From: Bradyrhizobium sp. CCGE-LA001
Lineage (GTDB): Bacteria > Pseudomonadota > Alphaproteobacteria > Rhizobiales > Xanthobacteraceae
Reading direction: 5' to 3'
NCBI RefSeq assembly: GCF_000296215.2
Contig: NZ_CP013949.1
Location: forward strand, 5,139,501-5,203,500
Length of the DNA: 64,000 nt
Each line of letters begins with the position of its first letter. The stretch's first letter is position 1. Below are positions 53,448 to 62,760 of this stretch, in pieces. The notes beneath the pieces were generated by a model. That model saw only the letters and a program-made list of their open reading frames with translations. It ran no database searches and was not told the DNA's origin. The translations under genes and the position numbers were made by a program.

Positions 53448-54035
53448 CTATCCCGCCTTCAACCCGCGCAGCAGCAGCGCCAGCGTCGCGTCGACGCGCG
53501 CAGGGAGATCGGCATCCTTCCATTCGTCGGCATGGGCCGGGTGATGGAAGCGGACAGTCGCATCGAAGATGGCGCGCGCGGTGGCCTTCACGTCATCCAC
53601 GGCGAACGCACCTTGTTTGCTTCCATCGGTCAGGATCGCCGAGATCTGGTCGGTCAGGGTGTCCTTGTGGCATTTGACGGCAGCGCAGGCCTCGCGCGCC
53701 AGCGTCAGATAAGTCTCGAACATCTCGGGGTCGTCGAGCACGCGTGAGCGCTTGGCGGCGAACAGCGTACGCAGCCAGCGGTCGAGCCTGGCAGGCGCCG
53801 GGCCCTGCTCCTCCGCGATCGCGCGCAACGGCGCGTCGATGCGGTCGAGCCAGCGCTTGGCAACGGCCTCACGCAGCGAGGCCTTGCTCGGGAAATGGCG
53901 GTAGACGCTGCCGTGGCTCACATCGAGCGCACGGGCAACATCAACCACGGTGGCCTTGGCGAGCCCGAAACGCCTGAGTACGTCCTCGGTGACTTCGAGG
54001 ATCCGCTCCGGCGTCAAGACAACGGCTTCATTCAT
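53448..54035 (-). CDS. TetR-family transcriptional regulator
   Basis: A 195-residue repressor: TPERILEVTEDVLRRFGLAKATVVDVARALDVSHGSVYRHFPSKASLREAV is the HTH region, and the C-terminal domain is of the TetR_C_7-like kind with VKCHKDTLTDQISAIL. Adjacent target genes are not obvious: upstream lies a long gap and then purB on the other strand. A perfect inverted repeat at 54367-54390 could be a binding site. Confidence 0.9.
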   Translation of the reverse strand: MNEAVVLTPERILEVTEDVLRRFGLAKATVVDVARALDVSHGSVYRHFPSKASLREAVAKRWLDRIDAPLRAIAEEQGPAPARLDRWLRTLFAAKRSRVLDDPEMFETYLTLAREACAAVKCHKDTLTDQISAILTDGSKQGAFAVDDVKATARAIFDATVRFHHPAHADEWKDADLPARVDATLALLLRGLKAG

Positions 54036-54127
54036 GCCAGCACCATGTTCCCGTTCAGGGCTCAGTTACTCCGGCACTAAGGCTGCTTCCGAAGCGCCCT
54101 GGCCGGTCGTTTCGGAAAGCCTATGCC

Positions 54128-54229
54128 CTAATGCGGCAGTTTTGCAGCCTGCGCCGCGATCTGGCGCGCCACCAGCAAATTGAGCCAATGCCCAATCACG
54201 CCGGTAAAATTGAGGATTTCGGTCGTCAT
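54128..54229 (-). CDS. Possible 33-residue protein
   Basis: ATG at 54229, with GGAG about nine bases upstream, and TAG at 54128. The product begins MTTEILNFTGVIGHWLNLLV and ends ARQIAAQAAKLPH: amphipathic, mildly hydrophobic and free of rare codons. Too short to be sure; it could equally be a chance frame. Confidence 0.35.
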   Translation of the reverse strand: MTTEILNFTGVIGHWLNLLVARQIAAQAAKLPH

Positions 54230-54366
54230 TGTCTAAGTCTCCATTCGTCCGCGGTCCCCGCTCTTCAATTCGCCCTCCGATCCGAAGTTAGTTCGGATGG
54301 CGGGCTCCCCGGGGCTTGTCGCGGGACGCCCAATCGGAGCGTCCGGGAACGGATATACACGTCTCG

Positions 54367-54390
54367 CTGACAGATTTCAATATCTGTCAG
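54367..54390. promoter_or_regulatory. Perfect inverted repeat, possible regulator site
   Basis: CTGACAGAT (54367-54375) and ATCTGTCAG (54382-54390) are perfect complements around six bases. Its size suits a TetR-family dimer; it lies about 330 nt upstream of the tetR gene and 215 nt upstream of purB. Confidence 0.45.
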
Positions 54391-54604
54391 TCAATGATCC
54401 GTGATTGATAGCTGATTTTTTTCCCGGGGCGGCCCCGTCTCCGGCCCAACCGGTGGATTAGCCACTCTGGACAGCTTTCCATGGGCCGGATCGTTTGTTT
54501 CGCTCTCCCCGCTCTGCTAAATCGCGCCGTAAAAAGCATTTTGGCCGGAGCCCAAGCCCCAAGCGTCCCCTTAGGGCGTCCGCCCACCTCTTTGGAGCCG
54601 TCAG

Positions 54605-55912
<1,308 letters not shown>

Positions 55913-55920
55913 CAACTTCG

Positions 55921-55999
55921 CGTAGGGCGGATTAGCGCAGCGTAATCCGCCTTCCGTCCCAGCGTCGCGGCGGGTTACGCTACGCTAACCCGCCCTACG
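55921..55999. repeat. Palindromic intergenic repeat, type E
   Basis: CGTAGGGCGGATTAGCG at the left and CGCTAACCCGCCCTACG at the right make a 79-nt interrupted palindrome with inner arms AGCGTAATCCGCC / GGCGGGTTACGCT. It is common in rhizobial and other proteobacterial genomes and lies between purB and the M20 gene. Confidence 0.8.
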
Positions 56000-56017
56000 A
56001 AGAAAAACGGAGCCATC

Positions 56018-57190
56018 ATGCCCATCGTCAACCGCGTTGCCGCCCTCTCCGACGAAATGGCCGCCTGGCGCCATGACTTCCACGAGAATCCCGAGCTGCA
56101 ATACGACGTCCACCGCACCGCCGGCATCGTCGCTGAGAAGCTGCGCGCGTTCGGCTGCGACGAGGTGGTGACGGGCATCGGCCGCACCGGCGTCGTCGGC
56201 GTGATCCGCGGCCGCAAGTCGGCCTCCGGCAAGACCATTGGCCTCCGCGCCGACATGGACGCACTGCCGATCATGGAAACCTCGGGCGTGCCCTACGCCT
56301 CGAAAGTCCCCGGCAAGATGCACGCCTGCGGCCACGACGGTCACACCGCGATGCTGCTCGGGGCCGCAAAGTACCTGACCGAGACGCGCAATTTCGACGG
56401 CAACGCGGTCGTGATCTTCCAGCCCGCCGAGGAAGGCGGCGGCGGCGGCAAGGCCATGGTCGAGGACGGGCTGATGACGCGCTGGAACATCCAGGAGGTC
56501 TACGGCATGCACAATATGCCGAACCTGCCCGAAGGCCATTTCGCCACCACGCCGGGCCCGATGCTCGCCTCCTCCGACAACATCCAGATCACGGTCCACG
56601 GCAAGGGCGGCCATGCCGGCGCCGGCCCGCACAAATCGGTCGACAGCGTGCTGATCGGCTCGCAGATCGTCAATGCGCTGCAATCGATCGTGGCGCGCAA
56701 CGTCGACCCGCTGAAGTCGGCAGTGATCTCGATCACGCAATTCCATTCAGGCACGGCTTTCAACATCATCCCCGAGGTCGCCGAGCTCGCCGGCACCGTG
56801 CGCACGCTCGACCCTGAAGTGCGCGATCTCGTCGAACGCCGCATCGGCGAGGTCGCCGACAGCATCGCCCGTGCCTATGGTGGCTCGGCCGAAACGAAAT
56901 ACACGCGGATGTATCCGGTGACGATGAACCATGCCCGCGAAGCAGGTCTTGTCGCCGATGTCGCCCGCGACATCGTCGGCACTGATCGCGTCAACGACAA
57001 GTTCATCCCGATGATGGGTGCCGAGGACTTCTCGTTCATGCTCGAGGCGCGCCCTGGCGCGATGATCCTGGTCGGCATGGGCGACGGCAACGAGTGCCAT
57101 CACCCGGCCTACGTCTTCAACGATAACATCCTGGGCCACGGCGCCTCGTTCTGGGCCCGTCTGGTCGAGACGCGAATGCCGGCGGGGTAG
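56018..57190 (+). CDS. M20D-family amidohydrolase (hippurate-hydrolase-like)
   Basis: A 390-residue metallo-hydrolase. Motifs: LRADMDALPIMETSGVPYAS, HACGHDGHTAMLLGAAKYL (with metal ligands Cys, His), FQPAEEGGGGGKAMV (with the catalytic Glu pair), VYGMHNMP, and DFSFMLEARPGAMILVG. It belongs to the hippurate hydrolase/IAA-amino-acid hydrolase group that releases an amino acid from N-acyl conjugates. It is monocistronic. The exact substrate is unknown. Confidence 0.92.
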   Translation: MPIVNRVAALSDEMAAWRHDFHENPELQYDVHRTAGIVAEKLRAFGCDEVVTGIGRTGVVGVIRGRKSASGKTIGLRADMDALPIMETSGVPYASKVPGKMHACGHDGHTAMLLGAAKYLTETRNFDGNAVVIFQPAEEGGGGGKAMVEDGLMTRWNIQEVYGMHNMPNLPEGHFATTPGPMLASSDNIQITVHGKGGHAGAGPHKSVDSVLIGSQIVNALQSIVARNVDPLKSAVISITQFHSGTAFNIIPEVAELAGTVRTLDPEVRDLVERRIGEVADSIARAYGGSAETKYTRMYPVTMNHAREAGLVADVARDIVGTDRVNDKFIPMMGAEDFSFMLEARPGAMILVGMGDGNECHHPAYVFNDNILGHGASFWARLVETRMPAG

Positions 57191-57296
57191 AGCTGCATTC
57201 GCCGCACTTGTAGCCCGGGTCAGCAGAGGCCCCCGGGGACAGCCCTCGCGTTGCAGCAAGTCCGGATGTCGCTGCGCCTATCCGGCCGCATGTCCA

Positions 57297-59150
57297 TCAT
57301 CGTGCAGCAGAGCGCAGGCCCGTCGGCGTATCCGCCTCCAGCAGACCGGAGGCCGTCTCGTCTGACGCGAGAGGCAGGGTGAAATGAAAGACGGCGCCGC
57401 GCGGCTCGTTTGCCCCCGCCCACATCCTCCCGCCATGCGCCTCGATGATCGAGCGGCAGATGGCAAGGCCCATCCCCATGCCCGTCGGCTTGGTGGTGTA
57501 GAAGGCTTCGAACATGCACTCCACGTTCTTCGGATCCAAGCCCGGACCGGAATCCCGCAAGGTGACATGCACGTGGTTCGATGCGTCCCTGCCAGTGCTG
57601 ATCAGCAATTCGCGCGCCCCCTCGTCGACCGAGGCCATCGCCTCGACCGCGTTGACAATCAGGTTGAGCATCACCTGCTGAAGTTGAACCCGATCAGCCT
57701 GAATAGGCGGCAAGCCCTCGGCAAGTTGCGTTCGCACCGAGACGCGGTTCTTCAACGCTTCGCTACGGGTCAGCGCGAGGACCTCGAGCACCGCCTCGTT
57801 GATCTCGATATGCTCCTTTTGCGGGGGCGCTTTCCTGATGAGTGCCCGGATGCGGCCGATGATGTCGCCGGCCCGCATGCCGTCGCCGGCGATCAAGTCG
57901 AGCGTCTGTCGAACCCGCGCCAGATTGGGCGGTTGCGCCCCCAGCCAGTTCACCCCGGCCTCGGCACTCGCCACGATGGCCGCGATCGGCTGGTTGACTT
58001 CATGGGCAATCGAGGCCGTGAGTTGCCCCATCGTGGTCACCCGATTGGCGTGCGCGAGCTCCAACAGGGCTTCACGGTAGCGCCGCTCGTGCTCGCGAGC
58101 TTCGCCCTCCGCCCGCTTGAGGGCCGTCAGGTCAAGGACGAAGCCCACCCCTTGATCCCCGCCTTCCCTGAGCATGGTCCCGCCGATCAGCACGGGCACA
58201 CGACTTCCGTCCTTCCGCACGTACTCCTTCTCGAATGGCTGGACCGTCCCGCCCCGCTTCAGCTCCGCCACGGTTTGCCGGTCGCGTTCGCGCCATTCCG
58301 GCGGCGTGAGGTCGGTCCGATGCACGCGGCCTGAGACGAGATCCTCCCTGTCGTACCCCACGACACGCAGGAACGCATCATTGGCCTCGAGAATGCGCCC
58401 CTCGACTTCCCAGATGATGATGCCGATGATGTTGGCATCGAACAGGCGCCGGATCTTGATATCGCGCGCTGCAAGATCACTTTGGAGCTGGATGTTTTCC
58501 TCCGTCGCCTGTCTGCGCCGTTTCGCTTCCAGCCGCGCGAGCGCCAGCGCAGCTCCGGCCAGCGCGACGACGAGGACGACCGCGCCGGCGATCAGCCAGG
58601 TCCAGCGTTCCTCGAATGCTTCGGCGCGCGCCTCCCGGTCAGCAAGCCGAAAGCGCTCGTGATCCACCATCTGGTCGATTTGCGAACGGATCTCATCCAT
58701 ACTGCGAATCATCGCCAACGCCGCCAGCCCCGAGGTGCCGGCCGTCTTCACCATCTCGTCGATCTCACGCAGCTTCGCCGAAACGGTCAGTGCCAGATGT
58801 TGCGCGCGCAGAGTCTGCAACGGGTCGTCCACGACCAGCGCCTGAAGCGCCTGCGCCTCTCGCCGCACACCTTCGTCTGAGACGCCGTAGGCCTTGAGAT
58901 AGGTCGGGTCGAGGGTCATCAGATACCCGCGCCGTTGGGCCTCCAGTTCCGCGATGATGGCCCGCAGCCGATCGAGGGTTTCGAGAACCTGGCGGCTGTG
59001 CCCGACCACTTGATGAGTCGACTGCCGCTGTTGCCAATACTGCAGGCCGAGAATTGCGGTCGCGGCAAACAGCGTCATCAACGTCACGACCGCCAGAACC
59101 AGCGGACGAGCAAGCCATCGCAAACGCAGAGCCCGAACAGGGACGGACAT
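57297..59150 (-). CDS. CHASE3-PAS sensor histidine kinase
   Basis: A 617-residue sensor: a first helix (about 14-34), a CHASE3-like extracellular domain (about 35-185), a second helix (about 195-215), and a PAS/PAC region (about 250-360, IRRLFDANIIGIIIWEVEGRI). A HisKA domain follows, with His383 in ASIAHEVNQPIAAI; the kinase is of the FixL/DctB group. The ATPase domain has LIVNAVEAMASV, DSGPGLDPKN and TGMGMGLAICRSI. The start at 59150 fits the helix but has no ribosome-binding site. No cognate regulator is adjacent. Confidence 0.9.
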   Translation of the reverse strand: MSVPVRALRLRWLARPLVLAVVTLMTLFAATAILGLQYWQQRQSTHQVVGHSRQVLETLDRLRAIIAELEAQRRGYLMTLDPTYLKAYGVSDEGVRREAQALQALVVDDPLQTLRAQHLALTVSAKLREIDEMVKTAGTSGLAALAMIRSMDEIRSQIDQMVDHERFRLADREARAEAFEERWTWLIAGAVVLVVALAGAALALARLEAKRRRQATEENIQLQSDLAARDIKIRRLFDANIIGIIIWEVEGRILEANDAFLRVVGYDREDLVSGRVHRTDLTPPEWRERDRQTVAELKRGGTVQPFEKEYVRKDGSRVPVLIGGTMLREGGDQGVGFVLDLTALKRAEGEAREHERRYREALLELAHANRVTTMGQLTASIAHEVNQPIAAIVASAEAGVNWLGAQPPNLARVRQTLDLIAGDGMRAGDIIGRIRALIRKAPPQKEHIEINEAVLEVLALTRSEALKNRVSVRTQLAEGLPPIQADRVQLQQVMLNLIVNAVEAMASVDEGARELLISTGRDASNHVHVTLRDSGPGLDPKNVECMFEAFYTTKPTGMGMGLAICRSIIEAHGGRMWAGANEPRGAVFHFTLPLASDETASGLLEADTPTGLRSAAR

Positions 59151-59352
59151 TGGCCGTGGGGTCTTCGATGCTCGTGTGGACCGCGTGTTCTGACGCCGAT
59201 GCCAGAGCACGATAGGACAATAGCATGGATAGGGAGGTCGGGAACCCGACATTCACCGGACCGCGCCAGAGCCAAAGCCGCGATGTCGCAGGGGAGCAGC
59301 CTCGCGGGCGTGCTATGGATGCATGCCCTTGGTTCATTCAAGGAGCATCAAC

Positions 59353-60729
59353 ATGGCACAGGTTGGAAGCTCATCGGGCCATCCCAATCCGGCGAGCCGG
59401 CGCAGTTTCATCAAGATGCTGGGGGCGGCCGGCGCGGTCGTGCCCGCTCTGACTGCGCTGCCGCGCGGGAGTTTTGCCCAGGATCCCTCTGCGGCTTTCG
59501 CCAACGCGTCGATCGACTGGAAACAGTTTGCGGGGCAGACGATCACGCTCGCAGGTGCGATCCATCCCTGGTCGAACGCGATCACTCCACTCCTGCCGGG
59601 GTTCACCAGTCTCACCGGCATCACAGTCGATGCCGATTTCCAGTTGGAGACGACGTACATGGGTGCCCTGCCGATCAGGCTCGCCCGCGGCAGCACTACG
59701 CCCGACGTCTTTATGTTCACTACTTATGGTCAAGGCATCTCGGCAGGATGGCTTGAGCCATTGAACAACTACTATCTCAACAGATCGCTGACCGATATCG
59801 CATGGTATGACGAGGACGACCTGCTCAAGACGGCCCGGGCATTCCCGCTGTGGTCGGATGGAGAGCGCTACGCCATCCCGATCACCTCAGAGGCGATGAC
59901 CCTTTTCATCAACAAGCATGCGCTGGCAGCCGGCAACCTGCCAGTTCCCCAGACATTCGACGAGTTGCTTGCGACGGCCAGGGCAGTCAAGACCAGCGAG
60001 GTGTCGGGCATCGCCATGCGGGCCCAGGCAAGCTTCAATTCCTGCCCACCAGCCTTGGGCTTCGTGTTCTCGTACGGCGGAGCCATGGTCAAGGACAACA
60101 AGGCCGCTTTTGACAGCTCGGATGCGATTGCGGCCGTCGAGATGTATGGACAGCTGCTAAACCAGGCCGGACCTTTCGGCGCCGGCAGCTATGAATGGTA
60201 CCACGTGCTCGATGACTTCCTGCAAGGCAGGACCGCAATAGCAATCGACAGCAGCAACTTCGCGACCGACATCTCCAATCCGGCGAAGAGCCGCGTGGCC
60301 AGCCACGCCGGCTATGCAGCTTTCCCGCGTCTGGCGGGGCGCGCCCCCGTTCCCTTCATGTCGCACTGGCAGGCCTGCATCAATTCCAAATCACGAAACA
60401 AGCGGGCTGCTTTCCTGTTCCTGCTCTGGGCAACGAGCAGGCCGACTTCGCTACGGACAGCCGCAGCGGGGCTGGCCACGACACGCGTGTCGGCATGGTC
60501 CAGCGAAGGCTTCAAGACGGCGTTCGGCTCGGAGGCCGCCACGGCGGCACTGACCAACCTGCAAAATGCAGATGTCGACCGCGCCAAGGCAATTCTCTTC
60601 CACCCGCAATCGAAACTGATCCTCGACGCCTTCATGATTGGGGTCAACGAGGTAGTCAGTGGGGCGAAATCCGCAAAGGATGCGATGACGCGCGCGGCCG
60701 CGCAGGCCAATGCGGCGATCCGCGGGTAG
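59353..60729 (+). CDS. Tat-dependent ABC-type solute-binding protein (family 1)
   Basis: A 458-residue periplasmic protein. The N-terminus NPASRRSFIKMLGAAGAVVPAL has a twin-arginine motif SRRSFIK and a hydrophobic core ending near SFA-Q. The mature domain looks like an extracellular solute-binding protein of the sugar/family-1 type (HPWSNAITPLLPGFTSLTGITVDADF, PDVFMFTTYGQGISAGWLEPL). No permease or ATPase gene is next to it, so it is an orphan component that would have to work with a transporter elsewhere. The ATG at 59353 was preferred to one at 59323. Confidence 0.85.
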   Translation: MAQVGSSSGHPNPASRRSFIKMLGAAGAVVPALTALPRGSFAQDPSAAFANASIDWKQFAGQTITLAGAIHPWSNAITPLLPGFTSLTGITVDADFQLETTYMGALPIRLARGSTTPDVFMFTTYGQGISAGWLEPLNNYYLNRSLTDIAWYDEDDLLKTARAFPLWSDGERYAIPITSEAMTLFINKHALAAGNLPVPQTFDELLATARAVKTSEVSGIAMRAQASFNSCPPALGFVFSYGGAMVKDNKAAFDSSDAIAAVEMYGQLLNQAGPFGAGSYEWYHVLDDFLQGRTAIAIDSSNFATDISNPAKSRVASHAGYAAFPRLAGRAPVPFMSHWQACINSKSRNKRAAFLFLLWATSRPTSLRTAAAGLATTRVSAWSSEGFKTAFGSEAATAALTNLQNADVDRAKAILFHPQSKLILDAFMIGVNEVVSGAKSAKDAMTRAAAQANAAIRG

Positions 60730-60970
60730 CGGCGAGGCATGGTCCGGCCGGTAGCGCTGGAGCCAGGCTATTAGCCTGATCCACCTCTTTGATTTCCACG
60801 GAGACACGTGGCCCTCGGAAGGAGCACAGCGTTCTTCTTGCTGATTCCGTCGACCAGCGCGTTCGCAATAGCCGCGCATGTTGTCGTAGGACTGCGTCTA
60901 GTGAAGGCAAGGACGTGGATTAGCTCAGCCGGCCCACTTGATGAGCCACGCGTTCCTTACGGAAACGCGG

Positions 60971-62758
60971 TCAATTGCATATCTCTCTTTGCCCCACACC
61001 TCCGGGATGGCTTTCGAGGCGACATCCCTTGCCCACCGGCCGGCAGCCGCCGCTCGATGTACAGATAATCTGTCCGGAGGCTTGCGGCTTGGCCGGCCCC
61101 GTCTCGGCACTCTTCCGATCCCGATCCCCGGTTTGAGGACTTTGGCGCGCGACAGGTTTCCGCTCGATCTTCTCGCACTCATTGTCGTCGCCGAGACGAT
61201 AGCCGGCGCGGCAAGTGATCTTCACGCACTGATCGCCGTCTGCCTTGAAGCCGAAATTGCAGACCAGCGGGCAGACCCGTCCCGGCTTCGCCTTGAGCGC
61301 ATCGAGCGCATCGACGCTGGCAAGCTTCGCGTCGAACCTGGTGCCGGCGTATCTGTTGAACAGCGACAGCGACCGTTGCGCCGTCTCGCTCCAATCCCCG
61401 TTAGCCTCGCCCTTCAAGCAACCGACGCGGCGCAGTTCGACCTGGATCGATCTCGGCATGTCAACGGGCGGCGGGGCACTCGGCGGCAGCGACAGCGCTG
61501 CGACCTTCTTGCTCTCGGCTTCAATGGCCAGCCTGTCCGCCGCCTGCTTTGCCACAGCTTCAGCCGCCGCCTTCTCGATCGCCTGCTTCTCCACAAGCAC
61601 CTTGGTTGCTGCCGCCTCGGCCGCCTTGCGCTCGCGTTCGGCCGCTTCCGCCCTCGCCTGTTCGATCTGCTTCTGCTTCTCCGCGGCGATCCGCGCATCC
61701 TCGGCGGCTTTGGCCGCGGCCGCTGCCTTTTCCAGCTCCGCCTTCTGGGCACGTTCGGCGGCGAGCTTCACCTTTTCCTGCTCGGCCAGCCGCGCCTTCT
61801 CGGTCGCCGCCATGCGCTCTTCCTCGGCCGCGATCTTCTTGAGCTGCACGCGGGCGAGGTTGGCGTAGAAGCCGTCCGGATAGGTCTGCAGGAAAGCTTC
61901 CCAGGCCTCGCGCAGGCCCGCCTGAAGCGCAAGCTCATAGTCCCTGCGCACGCTGTCCTGCGGATTGGCCTGCGGCCCCGGCACGGCGGTTGGCTTCGCC
62001 GGCACCAGCGACACGTCGTCGCCGCCGAGCGAGCCGTAGACAAAGGGCTCCTGCCTGTTGCCGGTGCTCTTCAGGACGTCGTCGCGCACGAAACCGAACG
62101 CCTTGCGCAGATCGAGGCCGGGCTTCGGCAGGTGCTCGGCCAGCGCCGTGGCGAAGGGACTGTTGCGGGAATCGCCGTCGGACGCCGTCGATCCCGCCTT
62201 GGCCGCAAAGGCGATCATCGTGTTCGGGCTGGTCGGCTCGACTTTGGCAAGTCCTCGCCCGATCGCGCGCGAGGCCACCATGCGCTTCATGGACTTGGCA
62301 AAGGGATTGTCGCGGCAGGCGTCGAGGATGACGAGGCGCAGCCGCTTGGCCGGCTCGACCGCGAACAGCGCACGATCGAGCGCAACCGTCTCGTCGAGAA
62401 CGTCGCCGTCGGTCTCCAACAACGCATCGGTCGGGATGAGGTAGTTGCTGCCGTCGAGCTCGATGCCGTGGCCGGCGTAATAGATCACCGCCATGTCGGC
62501 ATCGCGGACCCTCCCGGCAAACTCACGCAGCGTCCGCCGCATCTCGGAGGCATTCAGGTCTGTCTTGACATCGACCGCATCGAAGCCGGCCCTCTTGAAC
62601 ATATCGCCGATCAGGGCGGCGTCGTTCACGGGATTGGTGAGCCGCAGCGTGTTCTTGTAGGCGGAATTGCCGATCACGAGCACGACGCGCTTCTCGGCAA
62701 GTGCCGGGCTGCAAGCGAGCAGGCTCGCAAAGGTCATCACGGCAATGAGTCGATACAC
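60971..62758 (-). CDS. Secreted caspase-family (C14/metacaspase-like) protein with coiled-coil and Cys-rich tail
   Basis: A 595-residue exported protein. A GTG start at 62758 opens MYRLIAVMTFASLLACSPALA. The caspase-like p20 domain (about 22-245) has the catalytic His97 in YYAGHGIEL and Cys148 in VILDACRDNPF. It is followed by a repeat-like region (about 265-300, YGSLGGDDVSLVP), a long Lys/Glu/Ala coiled coil (about 310-440), and a C-terminal Cys-rich part (CPLVCNFGFKADGDQCVKITC and GGCRPVGKGC). It lies 2 nt after a close paralogue on the same strand, suggesting a duplicated operon. The substrate is unknown. Confidence 0.88.
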   Translation of the reverse strand: MYRLIAVMTFASLLACSPALAEKRVVLVIGNSAYKNTLRLTNPVNDAALIGDMFKRAGFDAVDVKTDLNASEMRRTLREFAGRVRDADMAVIYYAGHGIELDGSNYLIPTDALLETDGDVLDETVALDRALFAVEPAKRLRLVILDACRDNPFAKSMKRMVASRAIGRGLAKVEPTSPNTMIAFAAKAGSTASDGDSRNSPFATALAEHLPKPGLDLRKAFGFVRDDVLKSTGNRQEPFVYGSLGGDDVSLVPAKPTAVPGPQANPQDSVRRDYELALQAGLREAWEAFLQTYPDGFYANLARVQLKKIAAEEERMAATEKARLAEQEKVKLAAERAQKAELEKAAAAAKAAEDARIAAEKQKQIEQARAEAAERERKAAEAAATKVLVEKQAIEKAAAEAVAKQAADRLAIEAESKKVAALSLPPSAPPPVDMPRSIQVELRRVGCLKGEANGDWSETAQRSLSLFNRYAGTRFDAKLASVDALDALKAKPGRVCPLVCNFGFKADGDQCVKITCRAGYRLGDDNECEKIERKPVARQSPQTGDRDRKSAETGPAKPQASGQIICTSSGGCRPVGKGCRLESHPGGVGQREICN

Positions 62759-62760
62759 AC

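Larger units (their letters stand above)
54036..54604. other. 569-nt intergenic region upstream of purB
   Basis: The region holds a possible 33-residue minus-strand frame (54128-54229), a perfect inverted repeat (54367-54390), and an AT-richer stretch around 54230-54420 likely to carry promoters. Nothing else is supported. Confidence 0.6.
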
